Assembly (NCBI GenBank): GCA_040905685.1 | Contig: JBBDRB010000067.1 | Coordinates: 1-5,050, forward strand | Source: JBBDMU01 sp040905685 | Lineage (GTDB): Bacteria > Bacteroidota > Rhodothermia > Balneolales > Natronogracilivirgulaceae | Direction of reading: 5' to 3' | Length of the DNA stretch: 5,050 nucleotides | Shown: piece by piece, positions 1 to 4,783 of the stretch | How positions within the stretch are numbered: position 1 is the first letter of the stretch | Layout of the letters: each line of letters begins with the position of its first letter | Translations under genes and position numbers: made by a program | The notes under the pieces: generated by a model | Databases searched by the model: none | What the model saw: the letters and a program-made list of their open reading frames with translations, nothing else | Told to the model about the DNA's origin: nothing

Positions 1-615
1 AATTAATGTCCGGGCATGGCCGGTGGATATTTTTTTTGCCTTTAAGGCCGCCTGGATAAAAGGCGGCAAACTCAAAAGCCTGAGCATATTCGTTACCGTG
101 GAACGGTTCTTACCCACTTGCCTGGCCACCTCTTCCTGGGTGTAACTGCATTCCTCAACCAGCTGCTGATAACCCATGGCTATCTCTATGGGATTGAGCT
201 GCTCACGCTGAACGTTTTCTATAAGGGCAAAGGCAATAACATCATTATCGTCGACCTCGCGCACATACGCCGGGATGGTCTTGATCCCGGCCATTTTGGT
301 GGCCCGGAGTCGCCTTTCCCCGCTGATGAGCTCATAGCGGTCATCCTTGATCAGGCGAACCGTCACGGGCTGGATCAAGCCATGCATGCGGATCGAATCC
401 GATAATTCCTGCAATGCAAACTCATCAAAATCTTTCCGGGGCTGAGAGGAATTGGCCCGGATATGGGTAACCGGCAGATGCAGGGTAACGTTAACGCGGT
501 TTACCGGCTTGCCCGGCGCCTTTGAACCGTTGGCCGGATCATCGGGATCGTTTGTATCATCACTGTATTCGGGAAAAAAAGCTCCCAATCCTTTGCCTAA
601 TACCTTCTTCGCCAT
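1..615 (-). CDS. parB: ParB-family partition protein (N-terminal 205 residues, 3' end off window)
   Basis: ParB/Spo0J is the DNA-binding clamp that loads at parS sites and stimulates the ParA ATPase during chromosome or plasmid segregation. The frame is open from the ATG complementary to 613-615 to the window edge, so the protein is cut after residue 205. The start MAKKVLGKGLGAFFP is the usual ParB N-terminus, the ParA-interacting segment. After a linker rich in Pro, Asn and Asp comes the ParB N-terminal nuclease-like CTP-binding domain, with SQPRKDF near 56-62, GERRLRA at 99-105 and ENVQREQLNP at 133-142. A helix-turn-helix follows at about 158-180 (YTQEEVARQVGKNRSTVTN) and then GHART at 199-203. 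The missing part would be the rest of the DNA-binding domain and the C-terminal dimerisation domain. The gene lies one base after parA and is probably translationally coupled to it. I saw no near-canonical parS in the window. Family call is very secure; whether it is the chromosomal copy is inferred. Confidence 0.96.
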   Translation of the reverse strand, partial: MAKKVLGKGLGAFFPEYSDDTNDPDDPANGSKAPGKPVNRVNVTLHLPVTHIRANSSQPRKDFDEFALQELSDSIRMHGLIQPVTVRLIKDDRYELISGERRLRATKMAGIKTIPAYVREVDDNDVIAFALIENVQREQLNPIEIAMGYQQLVEECSYTQEEVARQVGKNRSTVTNMLRLLSLPPFIQAALKAKKISTGHARTLI

Positions 616-616
616 A

Positions 617-1420
617 TTAACTTCCTGAAGCAAAAACAGGACTGTCTTTGTACAGTTCTTTATTCTGGGTGATAATCTCGCGGGCCAGTGCCAGATAGTT
701 TTTGGATCCTATGCTGATCGAATCGTACAGCAGGACGGGTTTGCCGAAACTGGGCGCCTCGGCCAGACGGACATTCCTGGAGATAACCGTTTTGAACACC
801 CGGTCATCAAAATAGCGCTTGACCTCATCGGCCACCTGATTGGACAACCGGGTACGTGAGTCATACATGGTCAGAACGACTCCCTCTATCTGTAACGTTG
901 TGTTAAGGTGCTGACGCACGATCTTTATGGTATTCAGCAGCTGGCCGAGCCCTTCCAGGGCAAAATACTCGCACTGCACCGGTATAAGCACCGAATCAGA
1001 AGCCGTAAGAGCGTTTATGGTGAGCAAGCCCAGGGAGGGTGGGCAGTCAATGATGATAAAATCATATTCGGTGCCTAGTTTTTCCAGGGCGGTCCTGAGA
1101 ATATTTTCCCTTTTGGGCCGGTCCACCATTTCAATTTCAGCTCCCACTAGTTTGATATGTGCGGGGATGATGGATAGGTTGGGCATATCCGTTTTCGTAA
1201 TGCAGTGGTTGATATCAATGCCATCGATCAGAACCTCATAAATGGAATCGGCCACGGATTTCGCATCAATGCCGACCCCGCTTGTTGAATTGCTCTGCGG
1301 GTCAATATCCAGAAGCAGCGTGGAATGTTCCAGCGCCGCCAGACTTGCCGCCAGGTTTACGGCCGACGTCGTTTTACCGACCCCGCCTTTTTGATTGGCT
1401 ACCGATATAATTTTGCCCAT
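617..1420 (-). CDS. parA: ParA/Soj-type partition ATPase
   Basis: This cytoplasmic Walker-type ATPase binds DNA non-specifically as an ATP dimer and is released by ParB, moving ParB-parS complexes. At 267 residues and with no N-terminal helix-turn-helix it matches the short, Soj-like chromosomal class. The deviant Walker A motif is at residues 11-18 (KGGVGKTT, with the signature Lys at 11 and the catalytic Lys at 16). Walker A' is DIDPQSNST at 38-46, with Asp40 the conserved acidic residue. Walker B is FIIIDCPPS at 121-129, and the conserved RLAEAPSFGKP stretch at 218-228 is present. The ATG at 1418-1420 is the natural start, immediately before the conserved GKIISVANQKGG block. Its Shine-Dalgarno AGGA (complement of 1431-1434) is ten bases upstream, slightly far. 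It is transcribed as parA-parB, most likely from its own promoter in the 177-bp gap behind the anti-sigma gene. MinD is excluded by the motif set and the ParB partner. Confidence 0.97.
   Translation of the reverse strand: MGKIISVANQKGGVGKTTSAVNLAASLAALEHSTLLLDIDPQSNSTSGVGIDAKSVADSIYEVLIDGIDINHCITKTDMPNLSIIPAHIKLVGAEIEMVDRPKRENILRTALEKLGTEYDFIIIDCPPSLGLLTINALTASDSVLIPVQCEYFALEGLGQLLNTIKIVRQHLNTTLQIEGVVLTMYDSRTRLSNQVADEVKRYFDDRVFKTVISRNVRLAEAPSFGKPVLLYDSISIGSKNYLALAREIITQNKELYKDSPVFASGS
621..626 (-). promoter_or_regulatory. Ribosome binding site of parB inside the end of parA
   Basis: On the minus strand AGGAAG lies in the last parA codons, followed by TTAAT and the parB ATG. The parA TAA is separated from the parB ATG by a single T. 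A good Shine-Dalgarno sequence five to six bases from the start, buried in the upstream gene, fixes the parB start and suggests coupled translation of the pair. Confidence 0.75.
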
Positions 1421-1457
1421 AGTTATAATGTCCTGTTAAAAGTTAGCGCACGGTCGG

Positions 1458-1486
1458 AATATAACGCGGGCGTATATGTCAAGCAA
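1458..1486 (-). promoter_or_regulatory. Candidate promoter of parAB
   Basis: On the minus strand TTGCTT (1486-1481) and TATATT (1463-1458) are separated by 17 bases, a housekeeping-type spacing, which would give a leader of about 30 bases before the parA ATG. A perfect TTGACA (1482-1477) overlaps the same site but is only 13 bases from this -10, so it is probably coincidental. If the organism uses a Bacteroidota-type sigma, the true elements may differ. Confidence 0.4.
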
Positions 1487-1597
1487 AGTATAACATACAT
1501 ATTTTTTCAGAAGGGAACTGCCATGCAGCCGGAATACTTTGCATCCTGATAAATGGGAGTAAAAATCCTGCAATCTGTAAGAATCGTCGAATATGAG

Positions 1598-2194
1598 TTA
1601 GTTCGAGGTCCGGGTTAGATGGATATCACGCATGTCGGTCCTCAATGGGGTTGTTCCGTCATAAAGCGGACGCAGTCGCTCCAGGCTATATCTCAGATCT
1701 GAGTTGCCGGCATCGACATTTATGAGGGGATCGGAAGCAGCAGCCTGGTTGATATGCAGCACATCGTTGCGGTCAACCCATGGGCTCACGGCTTCGGCGC
1801 CTTCGGAGCCGGCACCCTGCACGGCATGTTCGGGGAGAAGGCCGGGGTCATCAGGGTAAAAGTTCACAATGCTGACCATCACACTGAAAACGACGGCCGC
1901 AGCCGTAGCCATGGCTGTTGTATTATTCCACCGTGGAAATAAGGATCGACGGTTTTCATGATAATGATTGACCGCCTGATGAATTATCGCTTCCCTCAGA
2001 TTAGCCGGTGGGTTGCGATAAGGCAAATTCTCCAGCTTTTTAAGGGTTCGTCGCAGGCATTCAATTTCAATGAGCAGGTTCATATCACTTTCCATAGCCC
2101 TTTCCACCATTACGGCTTCAGAAGGGTCCAGTTCATTCAGAACATACTCGACGCAGAGATCATCTGCGTTCGGCAAATTTGACTTCTTTTCCAT
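1598..2194 (-). CDS. Single-pass membrane protein, probable anti-sigma factor
   Basis: Probable negative regulator of the sigma factor encoded just upstream, holding it at the membrane until a signal arrives. From the ATG at 2192-2194 the protein has 198 residues. The N-terminal part is helical and charged. VEYVLNELDPSEAVMVERAM at 15-34 followed by LRRTLKKLENLP at 47-58 resembles the sigma-binding domain of RskA-like anti-sigma factors. There is no HxxxCxxC zinc motif. One membrane helix is evident at about 92-113 (TTAMATAAAVVFSVMVSIVN). Arg82, Arg83 and Arg88 precede it, so the N-terminus should be cytoplasmic. The 85-residue outer part has no domain I recognise. The gene overlaps the sigma gene by 35 bases, as expected for a coupled pair. 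A TTG at 2204-2206 would add four residues. I prefer the ATG because of the AGAAGG just upstream, although its three-base spacing is short. The role is inferred from position and layout; expression as a protein is near certain. Confidence 0.8.
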   Translation of the reverse strand: MEKKSNLPNADDLCVEYVLNELDPSEAVMVERAMESDMNLLIEIECLRRTLKKLENLPYRNPPANLREAIIHQAVNHYHENRRSLFPRWNNTTAMATAAAVVFSVMVSIVNFYPDDPGLLPEHAVQGAGSEGAEAVSPWVDRNDVLHINQAAASDPLINVDAGNSDLRYSLERLRPLYDGTTPLRTDMRDIHLTRTSN

Positions 2195-2792
2195 TTTCCT
2201 TCTCAAACATTTTTCTCAGGTTAATTAAAGCATATCTCATACGTCCAAGTGCGGTATTGATCGAAACATCTGTGAGTTCAGCTATTTCTTTAAACGACAT
2301 TTCATAGTAGTGTCTTAGCATCACCACTTCACGCTGCTCTTTGGGAAGTTTGCCGATATGCTTGATAAGACTGTCTTTAGCTTCATCTTTCTCAATTCCT
2401 CTCTGGGCATCGACAACGCCTTCATCCGGAAGGCGATCATAAAAATCGTAGTCCGGATCCTGATGGGAGTTCACATCCACAAACCGTTTTTTCTTACGGA
2501 GGTAGTCAATCGTGGCATTATGGGCAATGCGCATAACCCAGGCAATCCATTTGCCCTGTTCGTTATACGTTTCATCCATTTTGGTGATTACTTTCGTAAA
2601 CGTCTCCTGAAAAATATCATTGGCTGTTTCGGCATTGCCAACCATACTGTAAATGTATGAATAAATCTTTGATTCATGCCGCTTCAACAGAGTTTTAAAA
2701 GCCTGTTCATCTCCGTCTTTTCGATACATACGGACGAGCTGCTGATCATCAAGATCTCTCATATTCATATTTTTTTTATTGCTTGATCTCAT
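2160..2792 (-). CDS. ECF-type RNA polymerase sigma factor (sigma-70 family)
   Basis: Alternative sigma factor that directs RNA polymerase to a stress or envelope regulon. The 210-residue protein has only the two domains of the ECF class. Region 2 spans about 31-103, with the DIFQETFTKV core-binding helix at 59-68 and WIAWVMRIAHNATIDYLRKKKR at 82-103 for -10 recognition. After an acidic linker, region 4 spans about 149-198, with LPKEQREVVMLRHYYEMS and a helix-turn-helix at 166-189 (FKEIAELTDVSINTALGRM) for -35 binding. The start ATG has AAAGGA (complement of 2797-2802) four bases upstream; Met9 and Met11 are possible but less well placed. A basic tail follows region 4 and overlaps the start of the membrane protein gene, its likely anti-sigma factor. 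The gene diverges from lexA across 293 bases. I cannot place it in a named ECF group by eye, so no symbol is given. Confidence 0.93.
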   Translation of the reverse strand: MRSSNKKNMNMRDLDDQQLVRMYRKDGDEQAFKTLLKRHESKIYSYIYSMVGNAETANDIFQETFTKVITKMDETYNEQGKWIAWVMRIAHNATIDYLRKKKRFVDVNSHQDPDYDFYDRLPDEGVVDAQRGIEKDEAKDSLIKHIGKLPKEQREVVMLRHYYEMSFKEIAELTDVSINTALGRMRYALINLRKMFEKENGKEVKFAERR

Positions 2793-2925
2793 AATGTCCT
2801 TTCATAACGACAGGCATTTACGAAAATTGCATATCGTTAATTACTGAATTGGTGTCGTTCCTGATTGCTCACGAACTAATTTACATGTCCTTTTTGATTT
2901 ACAAAACTTCTGTCAGTGGTTAATG

Positions 2926-2954
2926 ATTATACCGGCAAAACAGTTCCCTGTACT
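2926..2954 (-). promoter_or_regulatory. Candidate promoter of the sigma/anti-sigma pair
   Basis: On the minus strand a perfect TATAAT (2931-2926) has AGTACA (2954-2949) 17 bases upstream, a weak -35. This would leave a leader of roughly 125 bases before the sigma ATG. A GGAAC element of the kind many ECF sigma factors use as -35 lies at 2947-2943, but I see no CGTC or similar -10 at the matching distance. Autoregulation is therefore possible but not shown. Confidence 0.4.
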
Positions 2955-2995
2955 TCGAATTCAATATATCATTAGTTTAATAAAGAATACACAGC

Positions 2996-3011
2996 ATTAA
3001 AACGTTTTAAT
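2996..3011. promoter_or_regulatory. 16-bp perfect palindrome, candidate operator
   Basis: ATTAAAACGTTTTAAT reads identically on both strands, and the symmetry ends exactly at the flanking bases (C at 2995, A at 3012). It lies in the sigma-lexA divergent region, 28 bases before the putative lexA -35 and 74 bases before the lexA start. A dimeric repressor site is the natural reading. LexA itself is a candidate because lexA genes are usually autoregulated, but AT-rich palindromes can also be fortuitous. Confidence 0.45.
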
Positions 3012-3039
3012 ACCGGGTTTATTTGATCTTTACCACAAC

Positions 3040-3068
3040 TTGTTGTTATTTTACACATATTTTATACA
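3040..3068 (+). promoter_or_regulatory. Candidate lexA promoter
   Basis: TTGTTG (3040-3045) and TATACA (3063-3068) are separated by exactly 17 bases. Transcription would begin near 3075, leaving only about ten bases of leader before the lexA ATG. An inverted repeat ACAAC-TT-GTTGT (3035-3046) sits over the -35. Two direct copies of ACACATA (3053-3059 and 3066-3072) flank and overlap the -10, so the promoter is well placed for repression. Confidence 0.55.
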
Positions 3069-3085
3069 CATAGACCCGATAAAGG

Positions 3086-3718
3086 ATGGATAACGCTCAA
3101 CTTACGAGAAAACAGATAGAGTTTTTTAAATTCATCAGGGATTATAAACAAGAACATGAGGTCTGGCCCACGTACCGGGAAATCACCGGTAAGTTTGGAT
3201 TTAAATCACCCAACAGCGTTACCCAGAATCTACAGTCCCTCGTGAAAAAAGGATATCTGATCAAGGGAGATGACAACGATTATGAGATCAGCCCCGGCAT
3301 GGATGACCAGCCCCGGGAGGTATCCGGCATCCAGGTCCGCGGACTCATTGCGGCGGGAAGCCTGCAGGATGCCCTGGAGATGGATCTGGGAATGATCACC
3401 ATGGAATACCTCTTCCCTGACCTGGACAAGATCTTTGCCCTGAGGGTATCGGGGATGAGCATGAGGAATTCAGGCATCCATGACGGCGATTTTGTCTTGC
3501 TTAGCCATGAGGAGCCGAAAGACGGCGGGATAGGGGCTGTGCTGTATAACGGGGAAACCAGTCTGAAGAAGGTTTTTAAAACCTCCTCCGGACTCCGCCT
3601 TGAGCCGGCAAACGATGATTACAGCGAGATCGTCATCGAGCCCGGCGATGCTGAAGAGGTCAATGTATTGGGCCGGTATGTGGGCCATGTCAACAAGACA
3701 GGCATGTTCAAGGCGTGA
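3086..3718 (+). CDS. lexA: LexA SOS repressor, self-cleaving (S24 family)
   Basis: LexA represses DNA-damage genes and cleaves itself when stimulated by RecA filaments. The 210-residue protein has a winged helix-turn-helix at 1-65 (LTRKQIEFFKFIRDY, then PTYREITGKFGFKSPNSVTQ), a linker at about 66-84, and the S24 peptidase fold. The scissile bond is Ala90-Gly91 in GLIAAGSLQDA. The catalytic Ser125 is in VSGMSMRNSGIHDGD, and the catalytic Lys161 is in the TSLKKVF strand, matching E. coli Ser119 and Lys156. The recognition helix keeps Ser-Pro-Asn (41-43), but positions aligning with E. coli Ala42, Ala43, Glu44 and Glu45 are Ser, Val, Thr and Gln, so the operator need not be CTGT-N8-ACAG. The ATG at 3086 is forced: an in-frame TAA lies at 3080-3082 and the conserved helix begins at residue 6. 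The AAAGG touches the ATG directly. UmuD is excluded by the intact DNA-binding domain. Confidence 0.95.
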   Translation: MDNAQLTRKQIEFFKFIRDYKQEHEVWPTYREITGKFGFKSPNSVTQNLQSLVKKGYLIKGDDNDYEISPGMDDQPREVSGIQVRGLIAAGSLQDALEMDLGMITMEYLFPDLDKIFALRVSGMSMRNSGIHDGDFVLLSHEEPKDGGIGAVLYNGETSLKKVFKTSSGLRLEPANDDYSEIVIEPGDAEEVNVLGRYVGHVNKTGMFKA

Positions 3719-3955
3719 TCATACCGTTTTGCCGGTATCGGTATCGCCGGCCACCAAGCCGGCCTGCTTCTCCAGTACCTGCCGGCCGGCATTCTCCAGG
3801 CTGGAAGGTTTCAGGGTAACCAGCCGGTAATTGGTCCCCCGGATCGCTTCGTGCAGCTGGCCGTCTTTTATCCATGCCCGTCCGCCGTCGTGCTGAAGCC
3901 TCTTGCGGTTTTTAAACATTTTGGCCTGCTCGTGTAAACTGGGTAATTCTTTCAT
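3719..3955 (-). CDS. Hypothetical protein, 78 residues, convergent with lexA
   Basis: I do not recognise this protein. It is 78 residues, hydrophilic and basic in its first half (HEQAKMFKNRKRLQ near 8-21), with no signal peptide, membrane segment or Cys. The middle (WIKDGQLHEAIRGTNYRLVTL, about 28-48) looks like a small folded module. It is probably real. Its codons resemble those of the neighbouring genes, with many C/G third positions (CTG, GCC, GGC, CAG), and a plausible promoter lies just upstream. It also fills the gap to lexA precisely: the two stop codons abut. The ATG at 3953-3955 has no Shine-Dalgarno sequence (AAAAAATA before it), as also at rplU. The opposite-strand frame over 3600-3830 is longer than chance would forbid, but it starts inside lexA and is a shadow. 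Function is unknown, and position next to lexA is not evidence of an SOS role. Confidence 0.6.
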   Translation of the reverse strand: MKELPSLHEQAKMFKNRKRLQHDGGRAWIKDGQLHEAIRGTNYRLVTLKPSSLENAGRQVLEKQAGLVAGDTDTGKTV

Positions 3956-3979
3956 TATTTTTTATAACCTGTACATGAA

Positions 3980-4009
3980 ATTATAAACCATAAAGTACGT
4001 TAACCGCAA
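3980..4009 (-). promoter_or_regulatory. Candidate promoter of the 78-residue gene
   Basis: On the minus strand a perfect TATAAT (3985-3980) is preceded by TTGCGG (4009-4004) with an 18-base spacer. Transcription would begin near 3973, about 18 bases before the ATG. The -10 is strong and the -35 moderate. Its position supports the 78-residue reading frame as a gene. Confidence 0.45.
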
Positions 4010-4075
4010 TTCAGTTCAAACCTTTTGGCGGAAAGAAATATTCACCTGTTATTCTTTTTTCCTCTGTTCCAGCAT

Positions 4076-4103
4076 TTGATATAAGGATTATTAGCCTTAT
4101 ATT
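4076..4103 (+). promoter_or_regulatory. Candidate rplU-rpmA promoter containing an inverted repeat
   Basis: TTGATA (4076-4081) and TATATT (4098-4103) are 16 bases apart, giving a leader of about 34 bases. Nearly the whole promoter is an inverted repeat: ATATAAGG (4079-4086), eight bases of loop, then CCTTATAT (4095-4102). As DNA this could be an operator lying between and over the two promoter elements. If transcription starts further upstream it would instead be a leader hairpin. Confidence 0.5.
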
Positions 4104-4143
4104 GAGGACTTGATTATAAATTCAAATCACCCATTTTAAACTT

Positions 4144-4458
4144 ATGTACGCGGTAGTTCAAATAAGCGGTCATCAATTCAACGTAAAGGCAGACGATCTC
4201 ATTTACGTTGATCGTCAGGATGCTGATGTCAACGAAAAAATTTCCTTTGATAAAGTACTTCTTGTTTCCGACAAGAACGGCAAGATCAATGTGGGCAGCC
4301 CTGTAGTCAAGAATGCCGTTGTCGAGGCATCAGTTGTCGAACATGTACGTGCCGACAAGATTATCGTTTTTAAGAAAAAGCGACGTAAAGGTTACAAAAA
4401 GACCAGAGGTCACCGTCAGGATCTGACGCAAATCAAAATTGAAAACATTAATATTTAA
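4144..4458 (+). CDS. rplU: 50S ribosomal protein L21 (bL21)
   Basis: bL21 binds 23S rRNA on the large subunit. The 104-residue length is normal for the family (E. coli has 103). It begins MYAVVQISGHQFNV, matching the family start MYAVFQSGGKQ with GHQ in place of the usual GKQ. The beta-barrel region carries VGSPVV at 50-55. The C-terminal RNA-binding signature is complete: DKIIVFKKKRRKGYKKTRGH at 71-90, then RQDLTQIKIENI. The start ATG is certain from homology although no Shine-Dalgarno sequence precedes it (TTTTAAACTT), which is common for genes in the Bacteroidota and relatives. It is followed 13 bases later by rpmA in the conserved rplU-rpmA order, so both are probably made from one transcript starting near 4110 and ending at the terminator at 4738-4772. 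Confidence 0.98.
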   Translation: MYAVVQISGHQFNVKADDLIYVDRQDADVNEKISFDKVLLVSDKNGKINVGSPVVKNAVVEASVVEHVRADKIIVFKKKRRKGYKKTRGHRQDLTQIKIENINI

Positions 4459-4460
4459 CC

Positions 4461-4464
4461 GGAG
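4461..4464 (+). promoter_or_regulatory. Ribosome binding site of rpmA
   Basis: GGAG sits seven bases before the rpmA ATG, in the short gap after the rplU stop. It contrasts with the absence of any such site before rplU in the same operon. Confidence 0.75.
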
Positions 4465-4471
4465 ATAGAGA

Positions 4472-4720
4472 ATGGCACATAAAAAAGGTGGCGGTTCTAC
4501 TAAAAACGGACGCGATTCCGAATCCAAACGCCTGGGTGTGAAAAAGTACGGCGGACAAGCAGTCAGGGCCGGAAACATTATCGTACGGCAGCGTGGCACC
4601 CGCTTTCATCCGGGAACCAATGTAGGCCGCGGCAATGATGATACCCTGTTTGCATTAATTGACGGCGTCGTCGTTTTCCGCAACGGAAAAAGAAAGTCCG
4701 TTTCGATAGAAACTGCATAA
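4472..4720 (+). CDS. rpmA: 50S ribosomal protein L27 (bL27)
   Basis: bL27 sits at the peptidyl-transferase side of the large subunit, its N-terminal tail reaching toward the tRNA ends. The 82-residue protein begins MAHKKGGGSTKNGRDSESKR, the mature-type N-terminus. It therefore lacks the extra cleaved leader found in Firmicutes L27. The family signature is intact at about 34-61 (GNIIVRQRGTRFHPGTNVG, then DDTLFA), and the C-terminus VVVFRNGKRKSVSIETA is typical. The start is supported by GGAG seven bases upstream. It is the last gene of the rplU-rpmA operon, with an intrinsic terminator starting 17 bases after the stop. The next gene seen in this lineage after rpmA cannot be judged, because an insertion sequence follows. 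Confidence 0.98.
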   Translation: MAHKKGGGSTKNGRDSESKRLGVKKYGGQAVRAGNIIVRQRGTRFHPGTNVGRGNDDTLFALIDGVVVFRNGKRKSVSIETA

Positions 4721-4737
4721 CCCTCTTCCAACGATCT

Positions 4738-4772
4738 AAAAGCCTTAAAGCATCCGTTTTAAGGCTTTTTTT
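4738..4772 (+). terminator. Intrinsic terminator of rplU-rpmA
   Basis: AAAAGCCTTAAA (4738-4749) pairs perfectly with TTTAAGGCTTTT (4758-4769) around an eight-base loop, and the right arm runs into seven consecutive T (4766-4772). This is a textbook rho-independent terminator closing the ribosomal operon. The left side has only four A, so it would be weaker for transcripts arriving from the insertion sequence. Confidence 0.92.
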
Positions 4773-4783
4773 ATATGACCGAT

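Noticed and set aside
118..405. Plus-strand reading frame over parB
   Set aside because: It is opposite the conserved ParB core and contains no recognisable domain.
927..1241. Plus-strand reading frame over parA
   Set aside because: It lies wholly opposite parA, whose ATPase motifs are intact, and has no family features; it is a shadow of the coding frame.
1325..1549. Plus-strand reading frame running from parA into the intergenic gap
   Set aside because: It starts antisense to the parA Walker A region and has no promoter, Shine-Dalgarno sequence or family resemblance.
1541..1597. Possible terminator after the anti-sigma gene
   Set aside because: A TTGCA/TGCAA pairing exists around TTTTTAC on the minus strand, but no GC-rich stem followed by a T tract is present.
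1926..1938. TTCCAC-C-GTGGAA as a possible parS site
   Set aside because: ParS sites are normally 16-bp even palindromes around CACGTG. This one has an odd centre, only six-base arms and lies in codons of the membrane-protein gene.
2358..2660. Plus-strand reading frame over the sigma gene
   Set aside because: The minus strand encodes clear sigma regions 2 and 4; the plus frame is a by-product of that codon pattern.
2806..2859. AACGACA and TGTCGTT inverted copies in the sigma leader
   Set aside because: Seven-base arms around a 40-base loop with no supporting pairing inside; likely chance in an AT-rich leader.
3600..3830. Plus-strand frame spanning the end of lexA and the small gene
   Set aside because: It begins in the LexA peptidase domain out of frame, and its residue mix is that of a shadow frame.
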